Source of the DNA: Sedimenticola hydrogenitrophicus | Lineage (GTDB): Bacteria; Pseudomonadota; Gammaproteobacteria; Chromatiales; Chromatiaceae | Direction: 5' to 3' | DNA: 64,000 nucleotides | Assembly (NCBI RefSeq): GCF_029017505.1 | Contig: NZ_JAQGEI010000001.1 | Location: 241,611-305,610 of the forward strand | In this document: piece after piece, positions 35,401 to 45,700 of the stretch | How the letters are laid out: the number at the start of each line of letters is the position of its first letter | How positions within the stretch are numbered: the stretch's first letter is position 1 | Made by a program: the position numbers and the translations under genes | Notes under the pieces: generated by a model | What the model saw: the letters and a program-made list of their open reading frames with translations, nothing else | Told to the model about the DNA's origin: nothing | Database searches by the model: none

Positions 35401-36515
35401 GGCGTCTCAAGCAGCAGTTGCGCGACGAGGACACCGTGGCGCGCCTCGGTGGTGATGAATTTACCGTACTGCTCGAACAGCTGGCGGACCCGCAGATGGC
35501 GGGCAACATCGCCGCCAAGCTGACGGCGTGTTTTGTCGAGCCCTTTGTGATCGATCAGCGCAACCTGCATGTGACCGCCAGCATCGGTATCAGCATCTTC
35601 CCCAACGATGCCGACACCTCCGCAACCCTGCTGCGCAATGCCGATACGGCGATGTATCAGGCCAAGGAGCGGGGACGCAACGACTACCAGTACTATGCGG
35701 AGGAGATGACCTCGTCGGCGGTGCAGCGGGTGTTGCTGGAAAACAGCCTCCGGCAGGCGCTCAATCTGGACCAGTTCGTGATCTACTACCAGCCCAAGCT
35801 CGCGTTGCCCGACAACCGCCTGATCGGTTGCGAGGCGCTGATCCGCTGGCGGCATCCGGACATGGGCCTGATCCCGCCGGACAGCTTCATCCCACTGGCG
35901 GAAGACACCGGCCTGATCGTCAGCATCGGCAGCTGGGTGCTGAACAGCGCCTGCACCCAGATCAGGCGCTGGCAGCATGCCGGGCTCGAGACCGGTACCC
36001 TGGCGGTCAACCTGTCGGGACAGCAGCTGCAGCGCGACAATCTGGTGATGACGGTGAAACAGGCGCTGGAGCAGAGCGGCCTCGATGCCGCCTATCTGGA
36101 GCTGGAGATCACCGAAGGCTTTATCATGGATCAGGCGGAACAGGCGATCGGGGTGTTGAATGAATTGCGCGCGCTGGGCGTGACCCTCTCGATTGACGAT
36201 TTTGGCACCGGCTACTCCTCCCTCTCCTACCTGAAACAGCTGCCGATCAACAACCTGAAGATCGACAAATCGTTTGTCCGGGACATTCCCCAGGACCCGA
36301 ACGACGAGGCGATCGCACGCGCCATCATCTCCCTGGCCGGCAATCTGCAGCTGGATGTCATCGCCGAGGGCATCGAGACCGAGGCGCAGCTGGATTTCCT
36401 GCGTCGTGAGGGCTGCGGGCAGGGGCAGGGCTACCTGTTCAGTCCGCCGCTGCCGGCAGCGGAATTTGAACGCTATCTATGGGAGCAGGGCGCGATGCGC
36501 AAGCCCTCCCACTGA
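32430..36515 (+). CDS. multi-PAS/GAF diguanylate cyclase-phosphodiesterase (GGDEF-EAL)
   Basis: A 1,361-residue cytoplasmic sensor predicted to make and/or break cyclic di-GMP. Order: two PAS domains (about 15-265), a GAF-like region (about 275-425), PAS domains (about 430-930), GGDEF (about 940-1095), EAL (about 1110-1360). Both active sites look intact: ARLGGDEFTVLLEQ, and GCEALIRW, ELEITEGF, IDDFGTGYSSLSYLKQLP with KIDKSF. There are no membrane segments. PAS repeats DWFWEMGPDLRF occur twice (about 30 and 450), indicating domain duplication. Start at 32430 uses GTGAGG as the ribosome site. Signal unknown. Confidence 0.93.
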   Translation: MNSSKRFELEEALRHSEERFRDFAAAAADWFWEMGPDLRFTFLSGRVEELLGLQPEELIGRTRQEAHRHQHHGAQWRAYLTRLEAHEPAFSIELDWIRPDGETRPIRLQGRARFSSTGGFLGYRGVGTDLTAVKAMEQERLKEAGFRQAVIEKAAEGLCVCYPVTDPPYLRFSLWNHRMTEITGYSREQINQQGWYQTLYPDPEVQSRVVERMQRMSLGDDLSGEEWQITRADGSSRIISISTSVLPSEGKAPRVLALIQDVTRKRLQQDAILEIAQGVSADSGEGFFNSLLQHLTPALGGCFSFIGLLDRTLPDRVATLAVYSTESAVANFTYPLAGTPCAEVLDADYCIYPQHVAELFPNDPDLAKHRVEGYAGAPLDDSRGQRQGLLVVLFKTAIDKPQQVESILRIFATRISAELERRQTEQHIRDERQRLQDFAEIASDWFWEMGPDLRFSYFSERIGETLGVPVAYLLGKTRQELLGRDYDQARWDRHLALLEARRPFRDFEYAFRRADGAQFHVRISGKPLFDEAGVFCGYRGIGKNLTREIAARNAERQLRDRLHDALESVPGGVILFDREDRMILCNSAYRRAVQEIEPVLRPGISFNELNRALVDAGLIDLEGMSMDAWVSKRERLHRERRPFVLKVKGERWIEVFEYVTKERGTLVLRTDITERMLTQKALKASEGRYRALIEQAADGLIVTDEQGIITDCNRSAQLMLGHPEDDLLKRPLVEFIEPAEREKYRQQRAAIHHRGAMLQQCRMCRSDGTVLPVEVSARALPDGGTQALIRDISERLSSEARLRLSATVFESTREGVVITDRDGRITAVNSAFTEITGYSEAEVSGQTPSILKSGRHDAAFYREMWASLDRLGYWRGEIWNRRKSGEIYPEWETISTVRNEAGELTNYVAVFSDISDIKESEYQLEYLAHHDPLTELPNRLLFTARLDHALERARRDGLCLAVLFIDLDLFKHINDSLGHPVGDALLLQVARRLKQQLRDEDTVARLGGDEFTVLLEQLADPQMAGNIAAKLTACFVEPFVIDQRNLHVTASIGISIFPNDADTSATLLRNADTAMYQAKERGRNDYQYYAEEMTSSAVQRVLLENSLRQALNLDQFVIYYQPKLALPDNRLIGCEALIRWRHPDMGLIPPDSFIPLAEDTGLIVSIGSWVLNSACTQIRRWQHAGLETGTLAVNLSGQQLQRDNLVMTVKQALEQSGLDAAYLELEITEGFIMDQAEQAIGVLNELRALGVTLSIDDFGTGYSSLSYLKQLPINNLKIDKSFVRDIPQDPNDEAIARAIISLAGNLQLDVIAEGIETEAQLDFLRREGCGQGQGYLFSPPLPAAEFERYLWEQGAMRKPSH

Positions 36516-36550
36516 CGCCGCCGGCCACTGGCGTGCCGGCCTCCCGGACG

Positions 36551-36590
36551 TTGGTTTACATCTCGTTACAATCCCGAACAAATCTCTACA
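36551..36590 (+). promoter_or_regulatory. four decameric direct repeats upstream of the porin gene
   Basis: Four 10-base units end in TTTACA, GTTACA, CGAACA and TCTACA at exactly 10-base spacing. The same arrangement, starting with the same GTTTACATCTCGTT, occurs upstream of the QHNDH operon at 47113-47152. OmpR-type regulators such as TorR bind sets of decameric direct repeats, so the response regulator at 46191-46916 is the likely binder. Confidence 0.65.
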
Positions 36591-36751
36591 ACTCCAGCGA
36601 ATCCGGTTTACAGCCGAACGATAGCCTCCTCGACACTGGGCCGGCACTGGGCCGACACTGGGCGCCACGGGGCCGACCATCGGGCCAGGTCGGGATTGTG
36701 TTCTCCAAATTACCTGTTGAAACAAAAAATTCAGTTATCGAGGCTATCGTT

Positions 36752-38068
36752 ATGAGGATAAAAACACGGCGTTGCATACTCCGGGGAGTCGTTGCCACAG
36801 CGTTATGTGCGGCCTGGGGACCGGCATCGGCATTGAACCTGATGAAGAGTGATGCCTCGGAGGTCAATCTGGATATCGAGGCGATATTCGGCGTCTTTCA
36901 TAGTGAAGAGCGCTATAGCCAACTGCACAGTACCCCCGGCAGTGCCAGTTGGCAGGAGGGCTATATCAAATATGGCCTCAGCGGTTCCACCCGCGCCGGT
37001 TCCGGCACCCTGTTCGGCGCAGCCAACCTGGTGACCTCGGGTACCTTCGGCGACGGTGATGCGGCCGGGTTTACCACCGGCGATGAAACCGAGACGGACT
37101 TTGAGGATCTGTACGTCGGCTGGCGTAACGAGATGTTTGAATTCTCGGTCGGCAGTCAGAATGTCACCCTGGGCGACGGTTTTCTGATCAATGGCGACTC
37201 GCTCAATTTCGGCAAAGGCTTCGAGGCCATCCCCGGTGCACCCGATTTCGACCGGGGCGGGGCCTATTGGCTGGCCGCCCGCAAGGCATTCGATAAGAGT
37301 GTGGTGCTGAAGTTGGGTGGTGAGAGTGGTTTCAGGGGCGACCTGTTCTGGCTGGAGTCGGATAACGCGGCCCAGGCGAGCATGGAGCTGGCCGGTCTTA
37401 ACCTTGAGCATGTGTCCGATCACGGCACCGTGGGGGCCTATGTCATCAAGGGGTTGGATGTGGATGATGCCCAGGCGGCATTTCTCGGCTATACCCACCG
37501 CGACGGGCAGCGTACCGCCGGGGTCCGGTTCCAGGGGAGCATGGGCGTGGAGAACCTGTTTCTGTCGGCCGAATACGCCAGCCAGGATCAGGGTGACAAC
37601 ACCCGGCTGGATGGGGATGCCTGGTATCTGGAGGCCGGCTGGACCTTCGCCAATCTTGCCTGGTCACCCAGCCTGAACTACCGCTACAGCCAATTCGACA
37701 ATGGCTATGATCCGCTCTTCTTCGGCTTCAATCGCGGTTACGGCACCTGGTTCCAGGGCGAGGTGGCGGCCAACTACGCCGGCCCCTTCAGCACCAACAC
37801 CAGTGTCAACCACATCGCCCTGAAGGCGACGCCGATGGAGACCTTGACAGTGGGCGCGCTGTTGTTCGATTTCGAGGGTGATTCAAACAACAATCTGGAC
37901 GCCACCGAGCTTAACCTGTTTGCCGAATGGGTGGTGAACGATCATCTGATCCTCAGCCCGGTGATCGGTTTCTATAATCCGGAAAAGAGTGCCGCCCAGG
38001 GCGGCAGCCAGCTCGGCAGCTCGGACACCAGCAGCTATTTTCAACTGCTGACGATTGTCCCGTTCTGA
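36752..38068 (+). CDS. outer-membrane beta-barrel protein, alginate-export/porin type
   Basis: A 438-residue secreted barrel: signal peptide (MRIKTRRCILRGVVATALCA, ending near ASA|LN), then alternating amphipathic strands with Gly/Asp turns, ending in the terminal Phe of outer-membrane proteins (LLTIVPF). GNARR-like motifs are not needed; VGSQNVTLGDGFLINGDSLN looks like the alginate export family loop. It has no close relative that I can name. It is followed after 64 bases by an aldehyde dehydrogenase, so it may admit amines or other substrates of the island. The start at 36752 gives the signal peptide. Confidence 0.8.
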   Translation: MRIKTRRCILRGVVATALCAAWGPASALNLMKSDASEVNLDIEAIFGVFHSEERYSQLHSTPGSASWQEGYIKYGLSGSTRAGSGTLFGAANLVTSGTFGDGDAAGFTTGDETETDFEDLYVGWRNEMFEFSVGSQNVTLGDGFLINGDSLNFGKGFEAIPGAPDFDRGGAYWLAARKAFDKSVVLKLGGESGFRGDLFWLESDNAAQASMELAGLNLEHVSDHGTVGAYVIKGLDVDDAQAAFLGYTHRDGQRTAGVRFQGSMGVENLFLSAEYASQDQGDNTRLDGDAWYLEAGWTFANLAWSPSLNYRYSQFDNGYDPLFFGFNRGYGTWFQGEVAANYAGPFSTNTSVNHIALKATPMETLTVGALLFDFEGDSNNNLDATELNLFAEWVVNDHLILSPVIGFYNPEKSAAQGGSQLGSSDTSSYFQLLTIVPF

Positions 38069-38132
38069 AGCCTCCGACGGAAGGGTAGGCGGACAGGTCA
38101 GGGTGAGGAGAACTGTTAATGGATAAGCGGCA

Positions 38133-39545
38133 ATGAATAGAGAGTACAGATTGAGTATCGATGGTGCGCCGTGTGCCGGGGAGAACGGGACCTTCAGCGT
38201 GCTGAATCCGGCCACGGAAGCGGTGCTTGCCGAGTGTCCCAACGCCTCGGTGAGTCAGCTGGATGCCGCAGTCGCCGCGGCTGCGTCCGCATTCCGCGAG
38301 TGGCGGCACAGCAGCGATGATACGCGCAAGCGGCTGCTGCACGCCATCGCCGACAAGATAGAGGCCGATGGGGCGGAGCTGGCCGAGATCGTGGTGGCCG
38401 AACAGGGCAAGCCGCTGTTTCTGGCCCAGGCGGAGGTGGGTGGCGCGGTCGCCTGGACACGGGCGACGGCGGAGCTGGAGATTCCCCTGGAGGTGATTGA
38501 GGACTCCGCGGGAAAGCGGATCGAGATGCACCGCAAGCCGTTGGGTGTGGTCGGCTCCATCACCCCGTGGAACTGGCCGCTGATGATCGCGGTATGGCAC
38601 ATCATGCCGGCGCTCAGGACGGGCAATACCGTGGTGATCAAGCCCTCGGAATATACCCCGTTGAACACCCTGCGTCTGGTGGAGCTGATCGCCGAGGTGG
38701 CCCCCAAGGGCGTGGTGAATGTGATCACCGGCACCACCGGAATCGGCCGGGCGATGAGCGTCCATGCCCGGATCAACAAGATTGTTTTTACCGGATCGAC
38801 AGCTACCGGAAAGGACATCATGTTCCATGCCGCCAACAACCTGAAACGCCTGACCCTGGAGCTGGGGGGCAATGACGCCGGTATCGTTTTGCCGGGAACC
38901 GATGTGGACGCGGTGGCAATGCCGATCTTTCAGGGGGCGTTTCTCAATATGGGGCAGACCTGTGCCGCCCTGAAGCGGCTCTATGTGCATGACTCGCTTT
39001 ACGATGCGCTGTGTGCCAGGCTGGTTGCTATCGCACAGCAGCAGCAACTGGGCAACGGCATGGCGGAAGGGACCACCTTCGGCCCGGTGCAGAACCGCAA
39101 ACAGCTGGAGATCGTCTCGGAGCTGGTCGAGGATGCCCGCAACAGCGGTGCGCGCATCCTCTGCGGCGGTGAGCGGCCGACCGGTCAGGGGTATTACTAT
39201 CCCCCCACCATCATTGCCGATGCGACGGACGGCATGCGTATCGTTGACGAGGAGCAGTTTGGCCCGGTCCTGCCGGTAATCCGCTACAGCGAGGTCGACG
39301 ACGCGGTACGCCGTGCCAATGACTGTGACGCCGGCCTCGGCGGTTCGGTCTGGGGGGCTGACGTCGAATTGGCCAAACAGGTGGCCACACGCCTGGAGTG
39401 CGGTACGGCCTGGATCAACGGCCATGCCGAGGTGTTGCCGCACGCGCCCTTCGGCGGCTGCAAGATGTCGGGCTTCGGAGTGGAGTTCGGTGTTGAAGGG
39501 TTGCTGGAGTACACCTCGCCCCAGCTGTTGAATATCAATAAGTAG
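38133..39545 (+). CDS. NAD(P)-dependent aldehyde dehydrogenase
   Basis: A 470-residue cytoplasmic aldehyde dehydrogenase. Visible: PWNWPLMIAVWHIMPALRTG, the cofactor-binding FTGSTATGK, the Glu of LELGGND and the catalytic Cys of GQTCAALKR. It would oxidise the aldehyde made when amines are deaminated. A ribosome site GAGGAG at 38105-38110 serves a 5-codon ORF (MDKRQ, 38119-38136) whose TGA overlaps this ATG, so translation may be coupled. Same transcript as the porin; ended by a strong terminator. Confidence 0.93.
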   Translation: MNREYRLSIDGAPCAGENGTFSVLNPATEAVLAECPNASVSQLDAAVAAAASAFREWRHSSDDTRKRLLHAIADKIEADGAELAEIVVAEQGKPLFLAQAEVGGAVAWTRATAELEIPLEVIEDSAGKRIEMHRKPLGVVGSITPWNWPLMIAVWHIMPALRTGNTVVIKPSEYTPLNTLRLVELIAEVAPKGVVNVITGTTGIGRAMSVHARINKIVFTGSTATGKDIMFHAANNLKRLTLELGGNDAGIVLPGTDVDAVAMPIFQGAFLNMGQTCAALKRLYVHDSLYDALCARLVAIAQQQQLGNGMAEGTTFGPVQNRKQLEIVSELVEDARNSGARILCGGERPTGQGYYYPPTIIADATDGMRIVDEEQFGPVLPVIRYSEVDDAVRRANDCDAGLGGSVWGADVELAKQVATRLECGTAWINGHAEVLPHAPFGGCKMSGFGVEFGVEGLLEYTSPQLLNINK

Positions 39546-39574
39546 TCTCCGCGTCCGGACCTTCGGACATTAGC

Positions 39575-39602
39575 AGGCGGTGACTGGGTCACCGCCTTTT
39601 TT
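39575..39602 (+). terminator. intrinsic terminator after the aldehyde dehydrogenase
   Basis: GGCGGTGA and TCACCGCC form a perfect 8-bp stem around a 5-base loop, followed by TTTTTT. A textbook rho-independent terminator. Confidence 0.92.
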
Positions 39603-39677
39603 ATATATGTCGTGAATCGGCCCGGGGGCGGGCCTCCCACCGGTATAGAAGCGGCACCCGCCGCAATGATCTAGCGG

Positions 39678-39712
39678 CTCGTAGGATGTGGTGAGTGAAA
39701 CGAACCGCATCA
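39678..39712. repeat. REP-like imperfect hairpin
   Basis: GTAGGATGTGGTGAGTGAAA then CGAACCGCATC forms an imperfect stem with the GTAGG...GAGCGAAGCGAA-like pattern of common interspersed repeats. It sits in the 188-base gap between convergent genes. Confidence 0.5.
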
Positions 39713-39790
39713 ATGGTGGAGTGGCCCCGGACGGTGGGCAGTCCGTAGGACGGTCCTTGCGCATGGCATCTGTTACCAGAGCAATCGCGC

Positions 39791-42700
39791 TCAGCACGCC
39801 CCGGCCAGTTCGGCAAGGTGGCCCTCCAGGGTTTCGCGGCTCTCGGCGTAGAGGTCGCGCACCTGCTGCAATTGGTGCCGGAGGATAGTCTCCGGGGAGG
39901 CGCCGATCTCGGCCTCCAGGCCGGCCAGCAGCTGGCGCAACGCCTCCAGCCCGAAGTTGCCGCTGGCACCGGCCAGCTTGTGCAGCAGTTCGCCGGCCAC
40001 GGCGCCGTCCGCTGCGACCGTCGCCTGTTCAAGCTGCGCCAACAGGGTGTCGGCCTGCGCATAGTATTTTTCCAGCAGCAGGCCGAATTGGCCGTGTCCC
40101 AGGCGGCCGATGTGTTCGCTCAACAGGGTGTGGTTGAGGAGTTCCCCCTCTGGACCCGGCGCTGGGTCAGCCTGCCGCGCCTGCCGCTCCGCCGATTCGC
40201 CGAACAATCTTTCCAGTGTCTCCCGGAGCGTGGAATAGAGAATCGGTTTGCCGATGACATCGTTCATACCCGCCCGGTAGTAGTGCGCGATCTCCTCATC
40301 GGTCACCGAGGCGGTCAGGGCGATGACCGGAATGGCTGCCCTGGTTTGATCGGGTAGTGCGCGAATCCGCCGGGTGGTCTGCATACCGTCCATCCGCGGC
40401 AGGTGGATATCCATCAGGATCAGGTCGTAGCGGTTGGCCGCGAGACACTCCAGGGCGTCGAAACCATCCGCGGCGACGTCGACCCGATGGCGATCCTGCG
40501 CCAGCAGGCCGACGGTGACATCCTGGTTGATCGGTGTATCTTCCACCAGCAGGATGCGCAGGGGAGGGATGGCCGTGTCGGTAACGGGTTGCGGTTGGGG
40601 CGCTTGCTCCGTGTGCAGTGGATAGTTCAGTTGAAACCAGAACCGGGTGCCCTGGCCGGGCGTCGAGAGAAAGCCGATTTCGCCCCCCTGCTGCTCCACC
40701 AGTTTTTTGCAAATCGCCAGTCCCAGCCCGGTACCGCCGTAGTGGCGGGTGATCGAGGAGTCCGTCTGACTGAAGTGTTGGAAGATCTTGTTGTTGGCCT
40801 CGGGGGGGATGCCGATGCCGCTGTCCTCGACTTCAAAGCGGACCAGCAGCTCCGTGGCGCGGCGTTGCACAGGCCGCGCACGGAGTGTCACCGCTCCCTG
40901 GGAAGTGAATTTGATGGCGTTGGAGCAGAGGTTGAGCAGAATCTGATGCAGGGCGCGGGCATCCCCCAACACCAGTTCCGGCACGTCATCGGCAAGCTCA
41001 ATCCGCAGGGTCAGGCCTTTCCCCTGAGCCAGTGGCCGCAGCAGACTGCCGAGGTCGTTGAGGGTGTCGCCAAGCGAGAGCGGCGCGGTGGCAAACTCCA
41101 TCTTGCCGGCCTCCAGCTTGCTGAAGTCGAGCACGCTGTTGAGAATGTCGAGCAGGGATTGACCCGATTGGTAGATCGCCCCGACCTGGGCACGCTGGCG
41201 CGCTGTCAACTCGCCTCCCAGCAGCAGCTGGGCCATCCCCAGCACGCCGTTCATGGGGGTGCGGATCTCGTGGCTCATGGTGGCCAGGAACTGGGATTTC
41301 GCCTCCGCCTCCGCCTCCGCCTTCTGGCGCGCGATCTCCGCCTTGAACCGGTCCTGCTCCGCCTGCTCCCGGGCCTTGCGCGCGCTGATATCGGCGATGG
41401 TGCCTTCGTAGTAGATCAGGTTATCGTGGTCGTCGACCACCTTGCGGGCGGAGATGGAGACGTGAATCCGGTCGCCGTTGCGCCGGTGCCACAAGGTTTC
41501 AAAGCCGGCGACGCGCTGCTCGCTTTCCAGCCGCTGGCGAATGGCGCGCAAGTGTGCCCGGTCGCAGAAGCACTGGGAGCCGATATCGGTCATCGTGCTG
41601 ATAAAGCTCTCCGGATTGTCATAGCCTAACAGCGTGATCAGCGCCGGATTGACGGAGATGATCTCGCCCCGTGGCGAAATGCGGAATATCCCCTCGATGG
41701 CATTCTCCACCAGCGAGCGGAATTCCCGCTCTGACTGCTCCAGGCTGCGATAAAGCTTGGCCGTCTCGATGGAGATGGCGGCCTGGGCGGCAAGCACCTT
41801 CAGGGTCGCCACCCGTTCCGGGGTGAATACGCTCCTGGCTTCGTTGTTCTCAAGGTAGAGCACGGCGGTCAGCGCGCCATGATAGAGGATCGGCAGGCAG
41901 AGAATCGAACAGGGCGGCTTGTGTCTCAGGTAGCTGTCCTGAAGGAAGAGCTGGTCCTCGGCGGTGGAATCGATGACCACGCTGCGATGGGCCCGTGAGA
42001 CATAGTGGATCAATGCCAGCGGGATATCCGCCCCGGCCGCGGATACCGGGGTCCCGTTGCGGATCTGTTGACGGCCATCCATGTCGGCGTCGGCGGCCAC
42101 CGTCAGCTCACCCTCCCGGTTGAGCATCAACACGCTGCGCTGGGCGCCGGCGCTCTCCATCGCCAGGGTCATCAGCCGGTCGAGGATGCGCTCAAGAACG
42201 ATCTCGTCGGCAATGGTGTGGGCCGCCTTCAGTACCGAGGTGATATCCAGGTTCTGATTGCTGATCCCGTGCCCGCCCGGGTCCCGGCCGTGGCCGGCCT
42301 GGAGTGCCGGGGCCGGCGCCACCCGCTCGGCGAAATTGTGCTGGTAGTGGCGGATCATCTGGTCGCACTTGCTGAGCGCGCCCCACTCCATGTAGATCGT
42401 CCAGGCCTTCTGCAGGTTTGCCAGTGCCAGGGTGTTTTTTCCCCACTCGATATAGAAGCGCCCGGCCAGCTCGTTGCAGAGCGCCCGGTCGAGGGTGAAT
42501 CCGCTCTGCTCGACAGCGGTAATGGCGTTTTCATAGAACGACATGGCCAGCAACCGGTTGCCGGCCACGCGGCAGAGTTCGGCCCGGATCAGCAGCACAT
42601 GGTGCTTGTGGTTCCGAGGCGAGAAGGCGGCGAATCGTTCGATCTTTTTCAGGATCGCGGCGATCTTTCGTCGCGTGATCAGCCGCCTGGGCAGCGGCTC

Positions 42701-45700
42701 CCAGGGGAGCCGGGCAATCTCCGCCAGGGCCGACAGGTAGAGGAAGTAGGGTGAGGTGTAGGTGCCGCTGATGTAACCGAGATAGCCCAGGCCCTTGCGA
42801 CAGGCCGCCACCGCCTGGGCATAGTCGGCAAACAGGTAGTGCAGGATCGCCTTGTAGAAATAGTGCAGACAGATGGCGGTCTTGTGATTGTTGGCCTTGT
42901 GCTGGTCGAGCATCTCCGACTCGCGATAGTACTCGCCCTCGAGCCGGGTGGCCGGTTTGCAGTTGCCGAGCAGATTGTCAATGGTCTGCAGAGTGAACAG
43001 CGAGTACTCCTCCGACTGTTTCTGTCCGCTGAGCCGGATCTGATACAGATAGTCGACCAGCTTCGGCTTCAGCTCTTCGAGTCGGGGCACGAGAAAAAAA
43101 CAGTACTGGATATAGGTGGCCAGGGCATAGGCGCCCCACTCGACATCGCCGCAATCCAGCGCCAGATGGTGGCCCTGCAGCAGCGGCTCGAGGGTTTCGG
43201 CGAGCGGTTGTTTCCAGTGCGCGATATAGGTGTAGTGGAGGAACAGGGTTTTATGATGGGTGGTCCTGGAGGGCAGGCGCTGGTCCAGCCTCAACGCCAG
43301 CTGGCCAAGGGCGTAGCCTTTATCGATCTCAGCGTAATAGCCGCACAGCATACCCCCGTAGCCGGCAAAAGACTGCGCCGAACAGGCCATCAGTCCGTGC
43401 TGCAGCGTCAGCTCCACCTGTTTCGCCATCACCAGAGGGCGTAATGCCGAGCTGGAAAACTTCACGATGCCGAACATGCTGGTGAGGATCGGCAGGGCGG
43501 CCTTGACCTGGTGGTTGGTGATTTCGGGCGCATCGAGCAGCTGCGACTCGGAATATTTGCCGAGTTGCCATTGAGTCTTCAGCAAGGTCAGATGAATCTG
43601 CAGTTTGCCGGGCGATTCCGGCAGATGAATGCCGAGTCGGGCGAGTACCTCCAGGGCGACCTTCAGCGCCTGGTCGAAACGGTTGCAGGCGGTCTCCGCC
43701 TGGATTCTCAACTCGTGTATCCGCAGTTCGTCCTGCAGGCTGTGGGTGTGCGTCAGGATCTCCTCGATCAAGCGCGTCATGCGGACAAAATCGGAACGGC
43801 CGAAGGCACTCTCCGCGGCGGCGGTATGGATGGCCAGGCTGGTCCGGTAATGCCGCGACCAGACATCCTCGGGCAACAGGTCGAGGCCGTGCTGAAAGTA
43901 TTCCGCCGAGCCCTCGCAGGCGGCCGACTGGCGGGCCTTGAGACCCGCTTGGAGGTTCAGCTCCGCCAGCTGGATCCGCTCTTCCGGCTGCTCGATGATT
44001 TCCTTGGCCAGGTTGAGATGGTTGACGATTTCAAAAATATGGTCATCCAGCTCGTGTGCGGGGGTGTTTCTGCGCAGCAGCTGACCAATCTGCAGGTGCA
44101 GCGCCTGTCGCTCCCCGGGCAGCACCAGCGAATAGGCCGCCTGCTGCACCCGGTCATGCACGAAGCGATACCAGGCCTGCTCGCTGAGTGCCTCGGCCAT
44201 CTGGTAATGATTGTCCAGCGGGATGAGCAGCCCTTCCGGAAGGCTGGGCCAGAGCGCCTGGATGGTCGCAGCATAGCTCTGGTCGTAGACCACCGAGAGG
44301 GTTTTTAGATTGAAACGGCTGCCGATGCAGGCCGCCAGCTTCAGCACCTGCTGGGTCTCTCGCGGCAGCCCCTCGATGCGGGTGACCAGCAGGGTGATGA
44401 CATCGTCCGCCATCTCCTGGGCACGGATGCCGTGTTCATCCCAGTGCCATTTGCCCTGGCGGAAATAGATCAGTCTCCGGCCATGCAGCGAGCCGAGGAA
44501 CTGCTTCAGGAAAAACGGGTTGCCGTGGGTTTTTTGCAGGCAGATGTGCGCCAGCGGGCGGGTCTCAACTGCCGAGCGGTGCAGCGTGTCGGCGAGCAGA
44601 TGGCTGATCTGGTCCTGGTTCAGCGGTTCCAGTCTGATCTGCTTCAGACTGCCCTTGAAGCTGGCGAAATTGTCGATCAGCAGACGGATCGGATGGGTCG
44701 ATCTGATCTCCTGGTCGCGGTAGCTGGCAATCAGCATCAGGCTGGACAAGGCGCCGTTTCGGGTCAGGGTGTTGATGATATTGAACGAGGCGATGTCGGC
44801 CCATTGAAGGTCATCCAGGAACAGCACCAGGGCCCGGTCATGCGAGGCGAATCCCTCCATCAGGCGCACGAACAGGCGTGAAACCAGGTTCTGCTCCTGA
44901 TGGGCTGGCAGCCGCTGGAGCGCAATCTGCTGCCCGATGATCAGTTCCAGCTCGGGGATCAGGCGGATCATCAGGAGGGCGTTGCCACCCAACGCGGCCT
45001 GCAATCGGGCGCGCCAGAGACTGATCTGTTGTTCCGATTCCGTGAGCAGTTGGCGGATGAGTGACTGCAGGGCGAACACAATCGCCGAGTAGGGCCGGCT
45101 ACGGCTGAACTGATCGAACTTGCCGCTGATGAATATACCGTTCTGCTCGATCACCTGCTCGCGGATCTCGTTCACCAGGCTGGACTTGCCGATACCGGAA
45201 TAGCCTGAAATCAGCACCGTCTGCGGTCGGCCGCGCAGCGCCTCTCCATACCACTCCAGCAGTTTTGCGATGGTGGGATCCCGGCCATAGAGGCGTTGTG
45301 GAATCAGGAACCGCTCGGGACGATCCTGGCGGGCGATGGGGAAGGGCGCGATCCTCCCCGTCGCCTGTTGCTGGCGGATACATTCATCAAGGTCCGCCAC
45401 CAGGCCAAAGGTGGATTGATAGCGCTGTGCGGCATCCTTGGCCAGCAGCTTGAGCACGATGTCCGCAATGGTCTGGGGTATCTCGCGATCGGGCCGCTGC
45501 AGCGGCGGCGGGTGTCTGGCGATGTGGCTGTGTATCAGCTCAAGCCGGTCCTGGGCGACAAACGGCGGATGGCCGGTGAGCAACTCATAGAAGGTGATGC
45601 CAAGGCTGTAGAAATCGGTCCTGAAATCGATCTGCCGGTTGATCCTGCCGGACTGTTCGGGCGCCATGTAGGGCAGGGATTCGGGTGGGATCTGGGTGGA

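Noticed and set aside
36636..36668. Tandem CACTGGGCCG-like repeats before the porin
   Set aside because: Three short GC-rich units with no symmetry; too short to support a function.
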